From assembly GCA_963978905.1 (NCBI GenBank), contig OZ022260.1:19580334-19644333 (forward strand): a stretch of DNA of 64,000 bases. Direction: 5' to 3'. Origin of the DNA: Trichostrongylus colubriformis. Its lineage: Eukaryota > Nematoda > Chromadorea > Rhabditida > Trichostrongylidae. Shown here in pieces: positions 1-11,569 of the stretch. The notes under the pieces were generated by a model. It saw only the letters and a list, made by a program, of their open reading frames with translations, did no database searches and was not told where the DNA came from. Positions within the stretch are counted from its first letter, which is position 1, and each line of letters opens with the position of its first letter. A program made the position numbers and the translations under genes.

Positions 1-2752
1 TGCTGTTTCCAAGAGCTGTCAAGTTATTTTCCCTCTCCAATTTTTAGTTGTAATCGTAGACTTCAAGTGGGTTTCCGTGACAATTGTCGAGAAACACGTG
101 GCCGAGAAGTGGCTTCACGTCATCACCCCTCTCATCCCTCAACCATATCACCTACTCTGGCCAAGTTGTTCTAGCGAGTTTACGCAATTTTTGGTCGTTG
201 TCATTCTTTCACGGATCCTAAAGGTAGTTTGCCGTTGTGATAACAGTAATCCGAATGTCATATTGACATTCTTTGGAACTCATTGGCAGTTGTTTCCGTG
301 GATTGTTCTCATTTCTATAAACAACAGTCCACATAGTAGTGTCGCAGTTGTCACATTCTTTGTCATTCAGGTGACGCGCCACGGTACCTGTTCATCAGTT
401 CCCTCTTTCAGAATTCTCATATTTCGAGTTTTTCATAATTTTCCATGAAGGAGATCCTTTTAATGATATTTCAAAGAGTGAATTTTCTCCTTTGTTCAGT
501 GAATTGGAATTGTTTTACTCGATGGTGTCTGTAATGAGGTTCCTGTAGTACTAATGGGACCAAGCAGATACTGCAATTTGTGTGGCTGGAAGATGCTTTA
601 CCATGCGATGTGCTGCGTTCTTTCGGCAAGTCTCATTGTTGTCCATGAACTGCAGCTTTTCGCGAATTCTCACTTGTCGTTGTCGTTTGGCTCACTGGAG
701 CTTTATGCTCTGCCCTCCAAGCCATCCTAGCGTCATCAAGATGCTTCTCTAACAATGGGTGAATAGAAAATTATAGTTATTCGTGCCGATCGTAGCACAG
801 ACATCGACTGAATTTGGGAGTACTCTCTATGTTGGCAGCGAGTTTATTGCGTAGGCTGTAAGTGAACGCTGCATTGATATCCTAGCAAACTATTATATCT
901 CCTGAACTTTATTATTAAAAACCTTTTCATCAAATGTGGGCACCATCAATCTGTTTTTCATGTGAATTATCGAAATCTAAGGGCTAATGAAATGGTAATC
1001 GCAGAGGTGGTTGCTCTGAGCACGAGGACAGTACCGGTTCTGATCGCCCTTATTTACTTTCTTTGTGTTTCGAAGAGTTCTCAGTGTAATTGCCGGTAGC
1101 ACAGGTAGATATTTTCACCGTCGAGTGGTTTATCCCTCAATCTATTCACATTTTTTTAGTTGTTTAGACCATGTAGAATAGAACGTTAGATGCAAATAAC
1201 ATGTGCTGAGAGGTTTTACGAGGTCGTATTATTTTATGTGTTAGGTCTGCACTTTTGGTGTCTGTTTCAAACGGGTAAATTGGACCGATCCGTAACTTTC
1301 CTGGTTACTATCGATTATCGGAACAACAATACCTTGAGAGCTTAAGGAGTAGGTCGAAAAGCTTTCTCAGTGAAAAGTTTTTCTTGTTTCTTGAGTGAGG
1401 ACAGATCCGGGAAATTAAGAGGAGAAGACTGAAGGTGAGGGAGCAATTTCGATCTCAATTTAAAATCCGAACTATGTCGAAATTTCTATTTACGTTGACC
1501 TATAAGCCACCTCCCTTTCGAACCCTGGCCTATTCTTTTTGTTTTTCACTTCTGTCTTTAAAAAACTTGAATTGTTATTTTTATTACTTTGACATTCGTC
1601 CCTTTTCCCTGTACCCCCTCTCCTCCCGACCCTCCGAACCAGTACTCCATTATGTGACTTCCATATTGATGCTTCCGGTTTTTGCATATTGCCTCAATTA
1701 TGTGAAATTTGGATAAATGCCCTTGAGCAATTGGTCATCAATAGAGTCATTACCCATGTAGGTCTGTCACTCAAAGGCTGCACACAGCCTCTATTATTTT
1801 GAGAGACAGAAACATGTAGTCAACAGCAGTTGTACTGAAATCGACCTCTTTGCGAAGATGTAAACAGTACCACTGGAAAACAGGTTTTATGTATGTTCTA
1901 CAATTGACGATAACAAGTTACCGCGATGTGAAAGGTATATTGGTTTGTGGCAGAATTCCATGAAACGCTCAATTCATAAAAAAATCAAGGATAGCATAAT
2001 CGTATGAAACAGTGTACATAAAGAGCATAAAAGTGTAGTTATGTATTCAATAAGTGACCAGCACAAATGTCCCAGATACTTTGAGATATGAGATATTTCC
2101 TTTTCTTCGGATCGTCTAGTGTGATTTTTGCATATACCTAATCTCCGCTGCGATTATACTATCATTTTAACAGTGGGTTAATCGAGCATAAACTTTTGGC
2201 GTTGTATTACATACGATTTTTTCAGGCCTTCCCGCGTCGGAAGGAATTGACGGGCACGCCACCGACATTTTCTCTCAGTCATCATCTGCAGTGTAGGCTT
2301 TACTTATTCTTTTGAAGTTAAATGAAACAAGTAAAATGGAAAGATCAAGTTCAGCTGTTGATAAAGGTTTAAAACAAACTTTGTGAAGGGCGGAGATGGT
2401 GTGTGGTGATGGATGGTAGCATGGGGCGCGGGTTCCGTGACATGGTCCGTGGATCAAATCCCGGGCTGTAGGTCTCCCATCACTCCAGGTTCGGTGGCCT
2501 GGTTCAGAGTGGTCCCGGAGAACGAAAACCATGCCTTATACTTCTGTTGCTCCCCAGAAGTCACTGTGGAGGTGGCAAATGCCCCACGACTTTGAATAGA
2601 AAAGGGTATGTGGCGTACCCCGAAAAAGAAGGATCTGATCAACGCCGAGCTATTATCCATTTATCCGCTTACGGGAGGTAGCAGTACTGTTCGTATAGAG
2701 AGGTGATTACGAGTACCATATTCTTAGTAGCTACATACTACTTCTCTTTTAG
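1..2752. other. Upstream spacer or 5' intron region of the PHACTR-like gene
   Basis: I see no recognisable exon here. Because the first PHACTR-like exon found begins in the middle of a codon (phase 2), at least one upstream exon must exist, either here or beyond the left edge. The interval at about 2410-2660 is a dispersed repeat described separately. The rest is AT-rich sequence with scattered short open frames that do not resemble known proteins. Confidence 0.4.
2410..2660. repeat. Dispersed repeat copy
   Basis: This stretch has the same layout as the repeats at about 45.9-46.2 kb and 59.2-59.4 kb: a GC-rich start, then a segment ending in GGGTATGTGGCGTACCCC. The 45.9 kb copy has a related ending, ATGTGTGGCGCATCCC. 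No coding signal or transposase was recognised. Boundaries are approximate. Confidence 0.4.
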
Positions 2753-5700
2753 CTCAAGACCAACTGAATTGGTACCGTCTGCAGTGACCAGGGTTCAAGT
2801 GACTGACCTTGCCACCATCCCTCCGCTTGTCCTCGAAAATCCTGGAGACAATAGCACTACTCTGCAAAATGGCAGCCAGATCGTAGATGACCGTGAGTTT
2901 GTTTTTTTATAAGTAGACAAGGAAATTTCGAGCAGTTTTAAGTGGATATGACACATAGAGGCTTCGGGTAACGCTTGAGACACACGGTCGGTTGGGCCGC
3001 CAGGTTATGCCCATCCCCTTAATATGTTCTCGATAGCACTTTCCTCCAGAAAACTTGCGAAAAGCGAGTAAACCAGCGTACGAATACTGAAATGGGAATT
3101 AAGTGGGACATTGGCTAACAAATTGGATATTCTCCAATGTATAGAAAGTCTTTTTGAAAATTTCTCTCAATTTGAAAATTCACCTAATTTGGTCATGATC
3201 ACATGCTATACTACTAGAACATACTTGTACGCAGGGTAGGATCTAGGCAAACACAATGAAAAGTTGCTCTGATTTTTCTTGAAAGTATTAATTTCTAAAT
3301 AATGGGATTATGACTGAGTATTTGTTTTTGATTTTGTGCACTTTTAACTTAGGAGGGAAGGAACAGTCAAAGAGAATGAAGGATTCACAATTCTTCGAAT
3401 AACCTACGTCACAGGGCCAATGGCGACAGGCTGTCAGGTTGCAGGCCGAGTTCAAAATCTTTGTGGACCAACCCATACCTTAGTGCTGCAATGTAGTTGG
3501 TGCCGACTGAGAGTACCTAAGAAAGGTGTAATTGGAGATAAAAATCGATACCTTCCCACAGATCACGTCTGGATGTGTTCAGTGCAAATAGTGGTTTGAG
3601 AGAAAGCTTCACAATTTTCCCCGCCTCGCGCTTTTCTTTGCATACATATCAATTTCTACTTGTGCTAAGTGTTCACTTAACCAGGTCATAAGCCTTTAGG
3701 TAGGTTCGCTGAATATTGAATCTAAAAAATAATTCTTACTTATCCAAGGATTTCATCTCCGAAGTTGATTTTTCAACATTCAGAAACGCCTACCGACATG
3801 GAAAGCCCATCATATTCGTCTGAGCCTAGCTCTGTAGATACAAGTATTCTACTCGAAGGATATGTTGGCATTGAAGCAAAGGTCGACTTATTTTCTTATT
3901 TTCGACAAGCACTTGTCGGCGTTTGAAAATTCTTTTTTTTTTCGAATATTTACTGTTGCTTTGTGAACTCAAATGAGCCTTTCGCAGCGCACAAAGAAGA
4001 TTGCTGTTGCCAGATTCTTTTATGAATGAGAGCAATCGTAAGATTTCAGGAGCCAAATTTATCTGCTCAGCCGGAAAAGCCGGTACTGAGGAAGCCGGGG
4101 CAACCACCGCGACTCCAAGCACGCAGAAAACTCATGAGTGGCTCACGAAGTGATTCTGGTATAGCGAGGTAAGGTGTTTGAAGCGACTTTATAAGCGGGT
4201 AACTACAGGTGGTAATGTCTTCGTGTTGTGTATCAGACCTCTAGAAATCTCATAAAGTGATCCGTGCTCGGGTGCTCTTCTATTTCTTGGAAAATATTGT
4301 AACTTTGCCGAGAATACTTCCAAGATAAGCGCTACATCTGTCTCTGATACTGGTCACTATTAAACAGAGCATTAGGCTGTATTCATACTTTGCTATTCGA
4401 TTGATCGTACGATCGTTGACGCATGCAGGCTCCCCTTTCAGTGCACAGCTGATGTAAGCATACTCAAGGACGCTAGTTGATGGTGTATTAGCCTAAAGAC
4501 TATTTCATACCAGTTGGCGAGCGCACACTACTGCGCGCGATTCATGGCGACGTTGTGCAAAATGGGTTTGTTCGGCACGACCACAGTTGTGTACGAATGG
4601 AGTGGGAATTTCCTTTCCTCTGCTTTCAGCTGAGCTACTGAATTGGAAAAAAGGAGAGAAGATGAGGTGATAAAAAAGCATTCAGGTGCCAATATGCTTC
4701 AGTCGCTTTGCATCGAACCCATTTTGCACGTCATCGACATGAATAGCATGCGCCAGCCAACTGGTCATATGTAAAATCCAAGGTCCCATCTTTGCTACGA
4801 CGCGAGATACGAATTTCCCGCCATTCGCCTTTCGAGGCTTCTTATCAGCCCTTATCAGTTGTTCAGTTCCCTCATCACTGATGTCCCCTTGCTACCCCCT
4901 ATATTACTTTTAAAATCCAGGATCCCAGCTTCGCTGCGACGCGAGATATGAATTTCCCACCATTCGCCTTTCGAGGCTCCTTATCAGCCCTTATCAGTTG
5001 CTGTCACTTCCGTTCCCTCACCACTGATGTCCCCTTGCTACCCTCTATCACTTTTAAAATCCAGGATCCCATCTTTGCTGCGACGCGAGATATGAATTTC
5101 CCACCATTCGTCTTTCGAGGCTCCTTATCAGCCCTTATCAGTTGCTATAACTTCAGTTCCCTCACCACTGATGTCCCCTTACCACCCCCTATATCACTTT
5201 GAGAATTCAGTGTCCCAGCTCTATTGCGACGCGAGATATGATTTTCGTGACAGACGGAGGGACAGACAGACGAAGCGTTTTATATATAGTAGGGATGTTT
5301 ATCTCAATCTGCACTCAGTTCAGTGAGCGAAGGTAACCGGGTTGGAATCGGGTTGACAGTGCGTGCGCTGAGCTCATAAGAGTTGGTGGTTCATTCAGCT
5401 TAAACTCTGAGGATAGGCTCCGAAAACGCGACTCATTACATTACCAAACGACTCTTTTTGAATTAGAAGGTTATCTGACTCACAGAATGGCCTACTGATT
5501 GTTAGCCTCATGGCGGAACAGAACCGCGTGAAATATTGAAGGAATCGTCCACGGAAAAAATGAACTTTTCTGTTACCCATATATTCATGTTGTGTTTGCC
5601 TAATGCGGGCCACATGCAAAGTTTCACGCAAAAAATATGAATTCGCCTGAGGTCTCGGCCGGGTGAGCGGGCTTCGAGCGAGTGCCCACCCTGTCGTCCG

Positions 5701-8681
5701 CCGCGGTCGGAGACGCATTGTAGGATTAGAAAGTTACGTGAACAGTGCCACTCTCCGTTCCTAACCGCGGCGGATTACGAGACGAAGCTTTTACTCGGAG
5801 GCTCCACCCACCTGCCGAGATTTTGGGGAGCTGTATCTAAGCCGCAAATACAACATAAATATGTATATGGGAAAACTCATTTTTCCTTGGACTATTCCTT
5901 TGAAGTGTGGTTGTCAAAGTGAAGGTGCAGTGATTTGGCGTGCAGCCCTTGTTCAAAATTCCCGTGGAGACGGGAGGGATGAGCATTGTCATGGAGGATT
6001 AGTATAGCCAAGTAGCGACTGTTTTATTCGTCAAATCAATCGATTCAGAGGCGATCTACCAACGCACCTAACTGATGACAGTGATAGCGACAATCCTATA
6101 GAATATAGAGATGATGACGATACTCGTTATCGAAGTGCTCCAAGTACCTCTCGATTTGATGAGGAAGAGGAGGATATACCTGTCGGTGAGTTCAATCCCT
6201 GTCCAACTGAATTAAAAATACGATAGTGCATTGTGTGTTCTTATATTGCATTAGCTATGGAATTCTGTGGGCCTTTCAAATAGGAGCCTCTACAGAACAT
6301 CAGCGAAAGTCGTTGTTGCAATGAATACATATTCCTTTCAGGGAAGATACATACTTGATGAGTTTGTAATAATAATCACAGTCAAGTCCCTGAAACATTC
6401 CCTAGGCAAAAGACGCATTTCGAGCATGTCACGACTTATGCTCCTTAATGTTGTGGGGTGTTCGACTGTCACACTGCTATGAAGTATGCTATGCTATGAA
6501 GTAATTATGCACAAGTTTTCACATTAGGTCGCAAACGGAGTAATAAAAACTTCAAACTTCATACGAGCATGCGTCCCTTACAAGGAACAGGCATTATTCT
6601 GATCCAAGACCGCGCAATCTTCGCTTGGCTGATCTCATGACCGTGGTTACCTCCTCTGAAAACTTGCAGTGCGCTTTCTATAAGAATGATGCCATACGGC
6701 CCCTTCACCTTGAAAAAAATCGGCAATTGGCAGTAGAGCTGGGAAGTTTTCGAAAATTCTCTGAAACTACAGATACTTCGGACATAAATAATTTTGCTTC
6801 AGTTTTTCTTCCCCAATTGCTTAACATTCACTTCCTCCCTAACTCACCTTTTAGTTGGCAGAAGTGCTTGATCCCAGTCACAAATGCAGCGGATAAGGCT
6901 GCCATCTGAGCTCGCGATCTTGCGATTCCGCGATTCTATGATTTTGCTGTGTCGCGCTTCCGCATACATTCTACGACCTTCATATTGTGTAGTGTCTTGT
7001 CTTGTAACTTCGCGTGCGAGGCCGTGATAGTGCAAAATCGCAAAATCTTGAATTCTGATTAAGGCCCGAGGCTGCGGAGTGAAAGGCAAGGAATCTGTAC
7101 CCTTTTCAGAGTACCGACCTTTTTTCTTATAAAAAGAGGCATCAGAGACCTAACATTTGCAGTTTGCTTTGTACACCTGCTTGAATTTGAAAAGAATTCG
7201 AGTTTTTCATCATAGTTCTGTGTAACACAAACCACGAAAGTTAGTATCAATATGAAAATCTATTCGTTAGGTTCGATAGTGTAGTTCGCCAGTGTTTTTT
7301 TTACCGTGAAAGGTATAACGTGGCTGATTTCGTTTCCGAGAAGGCCCCTGATACGACTTACCTCCCTCCTTCAATCCGATGGAGAACCGCAAAAGAGAGG
7401 GACATCCCTCCGAAATGGGACGTTAGTAAAACGCTGACATTATGCTAGTCATTACGTTTGGCCCAGGCATTCCACCAACAATTATATTAGAATAGGAGCG
7501 CCTCAATACAAACGAACTTTGAACGTTTTTAATTTGCAAAACACTAAAAACGTCGAACCTTGTGTTCTATTGAACTGTCGTTATTCTGTCATAGATCACT
7601 TTCTGCACAATTTTTGCAAAAAAAACAACTGTTCCCTTCAGGAGGGCTGGCAGCAAAGGTGTTCCGCAAGGATACATTAGCGTTGCGACTTGATGCGCCA
7701 CCGTGTAAAGACGACATTAACGGTCAAACAGCAGATGATCGTCGAACTCTGATGCACAATGCCTCGATCAAACTTGCCCGGTATTGTTGAATTTAATCGG
7801 GGGTTCAAGGAGGCACAGTATCGAATTTCTAAGAAGGACGACTGGGCGAGATTAGAAACCGCTACCGCTGCTTGAACTACCGTTTCTCTCACTCCGGAAA
7901 CATCTATTTCTGAGTTTTCTTCATTCAGCAAATTGAGCGAGCGACCGACTGTCGAAGAACTAGAGGATCGAAATATTTTGAAAACAGCTGCTGTACGATC
8001 GATGGAGGAAAAGAGGAAGCTCTTGTTAAGAAAGGTTATTTTTGACAATTTTAAACAAAAGATTTTGAAATGCTGTTTTTTCTACCAAATTCCTGCTTCA
8101 GCTGAGTTTTCGGCCAACAATAGCGCAGCTAAAGGAACAGCAAATTATACAGTTCAATGACTATGTTGAAGTTACACAGGCCCAAGCTTACGATAGGAAA
8201 GCGGATAAGCCGTGGACGAGATTGACGTCTACGGATAAGGTAACATTAAAACCATAAACTTGAATTTCATGTTCCAAAAATGAGTTTTTAGGCGCTTATT
8301 CGTAAAGAGCTGAATGATTTCAAAGCAACCGAAATGGATGTTCATGAGGAAAGCCGGATATTTACCAGGTATAGCCAAAAAGCGGTTTTTTTTTTGTGAG
8401 ACGCAGCGCATGTCACAGTGCTGGACTGGTTCATAGAAGTATTTGGGATCAAGTTGGTTTCTAGGGTTTCTAGGGGTTTCTCTGGGTTACTTGGACGGGA
8501 CTCGTACCCGCACCAGTGCGGGTTCGAGTTCCGTGCGAGACCGAAACTTTTGCCCATAACTAAGTATACCTGTAACAACTTTCTTACATCACGGGCTGCA
8601 GCGAAAAATTAGCAGCTATCAAAAATCAAAAACATCAAAACTGAATATTAATGTTTCTTTGCCAGATTTCATCGACCGTGA
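2753..8681 (+). CDS. PHACTR-family (phosphatase and actin regulator) protein, RPEL repeats, 5' end missing
   Basis: Ten exons join in frame: 2753-2892, 3784-3881 (or to 3863), 4050-4168, 6049-6185, 6528-6572 (weak donor), 7642-7780, 7929-8034, 8102-8239, 8292-8368 and 8666-8681. They give about 337 residues up to a TGA. The N-terminal two thirds are acidic and Ser/Pro-rich. Then come a degenerate RPEL repeat starting [15 protein letters not shown], a good RPEL ([19 protein letters not shown]) and a third with the core [18 protein letters not shown]. The last runs into [15 protein letters not shown] and [19 protein letters not shown], and the protein ends FTRFHRP, the invariant PHACTR C-terminus. 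In this family RPEL repeats bind G-actin and the C-terminal segment wraps around protein phosphatase 1. Here the PP1-docking motif reads IIQF rather than the usual LIRF. Identity is very secure for the last five exons. The first five are inferred from splice phase and composition. Confidence 0.9.
4773..5300. repeat. Tandem repeat, about 139-150-bp unit, 3 copies plus a partial
   Basis: The phrase AAAATCCAGGATCCCA recurs at about 4773, 4912 and 5056, with a diverged start near 5206. Each is followed by GCGACGCGAGATATGAATTTCC and then CTTATCAGCCCTTATCAG. The array ends in a GACAGACGGAGGGACAGACAG tract and TTTTATATATAGTAGGG. It lies in the 4169-6048 intron of the PHACTR-like gene. A single relative lies at about 38.18-38.35 kb, with the same kind of ending. 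Confidence 0.8.
5541..5898. mobile_element. Foldback/MITE element, copy 1, in PHACTR-like intron
   Basis: The two halves are inverted copies. The left arm begins GGAATCGTCCACGGAAAA and the right arm, read on the other strand, begins GGAATAGTCCAAGGAAAA. Pairing continues inwards through the GCCGGGTGAGCGGGC / GGCAGGTGGGTGGAGCC segments to a GC-rich centre, so arms are about 150-180 bp. It carries no transposase, so it is non-autonomous. The copy at 12441-12796 belongs to the same family. Confidence 0.75.
6893..7063. repeat. Palindromic MITE copy (GCGATTTTGCG family)
   Basis: This segment contains a TCGCGATCTTGCGATTCCGCG-type left side and a GTGCAAAATCGCAAAATC-type right side that are roughly complementary. 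Similar sequence occurs near 18.7, 27.6, 49.6 and 60.8 kb. It sits in an intron of the PHACTR-like gene. Confidence 0.55.
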
Positions 8682-11569
8682 TTGGAGCCCACTATCGCTA
8701 CTACTGTTAACTTTCTTTGTCACAGTGCTAAATGGAACAGTACGGCCGCAAGAGGCTCTTTTACATACAGCTGGCTGCTCAGATCAATAGCTAAAAATGG
8801 TGCACTATGTTCATAATAATGAAAGTAATAATATTAGTAATAATGAGGACGAAAAAAGACCTCATATCTCCCTGTGATAGCAGTATTGTATGTGCAACGA
8901 ATCTTTATTCTTTTTTCCTGTTTTGAAATAGAGGGGAGTGTGCCAGGAGGTACCAATCGCAGTGCGATGATCGTGAAGTTGCGCCGCGCGCGGCAGTTGA
9001 GTTGCCAAGCGCGGTGCCCGTTATCACGCCGCGATCCGTGCCTCCTCACAACTACTCTTGGAGATAGGTATTACGATACGATATATGCTTGTTCTATATA
9101 ATGTAAAGATGGCGTTTTACGAGTGAATTCAATGCGAATACGGTCGACACCTTTTTCAATATGAGTACATTTTCTAATGCTTGTGGAGATACCCATTTTC
9201 AATATTGTGCTCCGATTTACAGATTTTCCTCGCAGATTGTAATTATAGCCTGATTATTTACGAGGTTCGTAAGCTTCTTCAATAGTGGTAAGCTCTAAAC
9301 AGTATCTAGACAGGAGTCTTCTCATAATGATGTACATACATTTCATTGGTTTACAATTTTCGTAAATAATCAGGCCCCTCCACATTTGTTTATACTCGCT
9401 AAGCTTCAGAAACCATTTCACTTCTGTTCTAGTGTGCTTTGGAGTGCCTATTAGTGCGCAGTTACAGCTTGCGATCGCAGTAATCTGGCTTGCTGCAACG
9501 CTTGGGCAAGCAGCGCGGTCCATCACTATCTAGCTTTCTCTCGCTTCAGCGTTCTACTTCCCGGTTTCAGTGCATCCGCATTCCTGTGCCTTGCGGCGTT
9601 AGCGATCACTGCACACGTATCTAATCCATACCATTTGCAAATTGGTCGCGAGGTATAACTGCGGGCACACAGCCACAGTCCACACCCTCACATTCTTGTC
9701 GGTAAGAGTGGCTGCCGGAAATTCGTTGGAAACAGAATTAATATTCAGGTGGTTAGAATATAAACGATGTTTACATCACCTTTCATCAGGTTTTCGCATT
9801 GCGATATGTGCAAGCCAAATGTGCCGCCATTATAGGGTCTCAAAGCGTTTACATTGCAGCTACATACGGCGCCCCAACATGGACATGTTATCGTTTTAAG
9901 ACCCAACTACAGCAGCGTCCATAGCCGCGAAATCCTGACGTGAGAATACACTAGCAGAATAACCAGCACTCCTCGTTGGAAGTCTTGGAAACGGTCAATC
10001 GATTAGGACCCAAGTGAAACAGGGATGTAATGTTCGCTGGTCGTCCTTATGTCGATGGGAATCGGTGCAATGTCGCCAACACAAAACACGCGATTTCTAG
10101 AAAAAGTATAACGAATGTCCTGAGGGTGTGGCAAGGCTGTTTCGCGAAGAACGAGCTTGGATATGCAAGCTGCCTGAGCACTTATGGGAGAAAGCTATTA
10201 AAGGCATGACTTTGGTGCGATATGGAGTCGAATTTGCGCAAGCGCCTCTGCTTCTTCCGCGCTACTCGCCAAAAAATTTGAATCATTGATTGATATAATG
10301 AAATATGTTACCTGGAACGATTTCATGTGCAATGAAACTTTTATAAAGCGTGTTTTATTTGCTTCGTGCAATTTAATAGTCTAGAAATGAGTGGAAAACA
10401 ATTATCTCAAATAACAACATTAAAAAACACTAAAACATCAACAGAGAATCACAAGAACGACACGCCCCTGAGGACTCAAAAGTAGAACTGGTATCGAACA
10501 TCAGGCTAAGATTCTGCAGTTACACATTTCACACACGCACAAACACATATGCGCCACAGCGATATCGCATAGCGCCCACTAATACTGCATTCATGCAAAG
10601 CGGCGGCTATTTCTTGTTACAAAGCGCACGCACACACGCACACACATGACATACAAAGGATTGATAGGTGAGTGATACACAAAGGACAGCAACAGACGAA
10701 CAGATAGAGAGAAAGAGAAATTAACATGGACACACAAGAGAGAAAGAGAGATTAGCGTGGACACACACGAAGAACATGGATAAAATTGGAAGGAAGAACT
10801 CTCAAATCACTACATTAGCACTAGCCAGATTAAATGTGTTAGATGGTAAATAGCTAGATGTAAATGTGCTTGAGTTCGAGACCAAGCATGTACCCTACTA
10901 CACTTTTCTTTGCATCCAACTAAATAAGACTAGGTAGAAAACGATGATGATGGTTACGACAGTAAAAGCTAGCTGAAGAATTATGCCGCACACAACAAGC
11001 ACAGCCAGTATGACAACGAAGATGGGAAAAGGGACACGGATGACGAAGTCAGAAAAGAAACGAGAACGAAATTTGAAAAAAAAAAATGTACAAGGACGCG
11101 AACACTATTGCAGCAGTCCGCGAACTACACTGGTTGACTAAAAACGGGGTTTCTGGCGCAATTGAACGGTTGATTGTACTGGTAACGAAAGAGAATACAG
11201 TGAATGTTTTGAACTTGATAAGCTATAAAACAACGAAGGTATACGATGAGGAACGTGATATAGCAGTACTGAGAGATACGAAAGGCCACATGACAAAATA
11301 ATGGCTAGTGGCAGCAGAACTGATGGATAACGATAAAGGCTTTGTACACGACATTGACGGTGGATAAGCCATGATGAAAACAGATTTGGCTTACAATTTG
11401 GTGTGATGGGAGAAACCGAAGCTTATCATCAATTTTGAGAACACATACCATCATGACAAGATTATATTGGAGGAAAAACATCTGAAAAAGCAGGCTTGTT
11501 CAGACGTGGGAGCTTTCTCCAAAATGTCCTGCTCCAACATTCATGTTCAGCAATGATGAAGTAAAGAAA
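8682..11569. other. Spacer between two convergent genes
   Basis: This interval should hold the 3' UTRs and polyadenylation sites of the PHACTR-like (+) and sestrin (-) genes. Around 10560-10780 there are CA-rich and AGAGAGAAAGAGA-rich low-complexity tracts, with a near-duplicate of about 36 bp at 10708-10775. An unsupported 71-codon open frame lies at 11086-11301 on +. I recognise no further gene. Confidence 0.5.

Noticed and set aside
6625..6909. Reading 6625-6909 as a PHACTR-like exon
   Set aside because: Its frame needs a stop-containing start or a weak donor upstream. The 6528-6572 exon fits the phases on both sides and leads into the conserved LAAKV block.
8440..8560. tRNA-like string with GGTTCGAGTTCC
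   Set aside because: The B-box-like motif has no matching acceptor stem, anticodon arm or A box. It lies in the last PHACTR-like intron and has a local GCGGGT/ACCCGC hairpin only.
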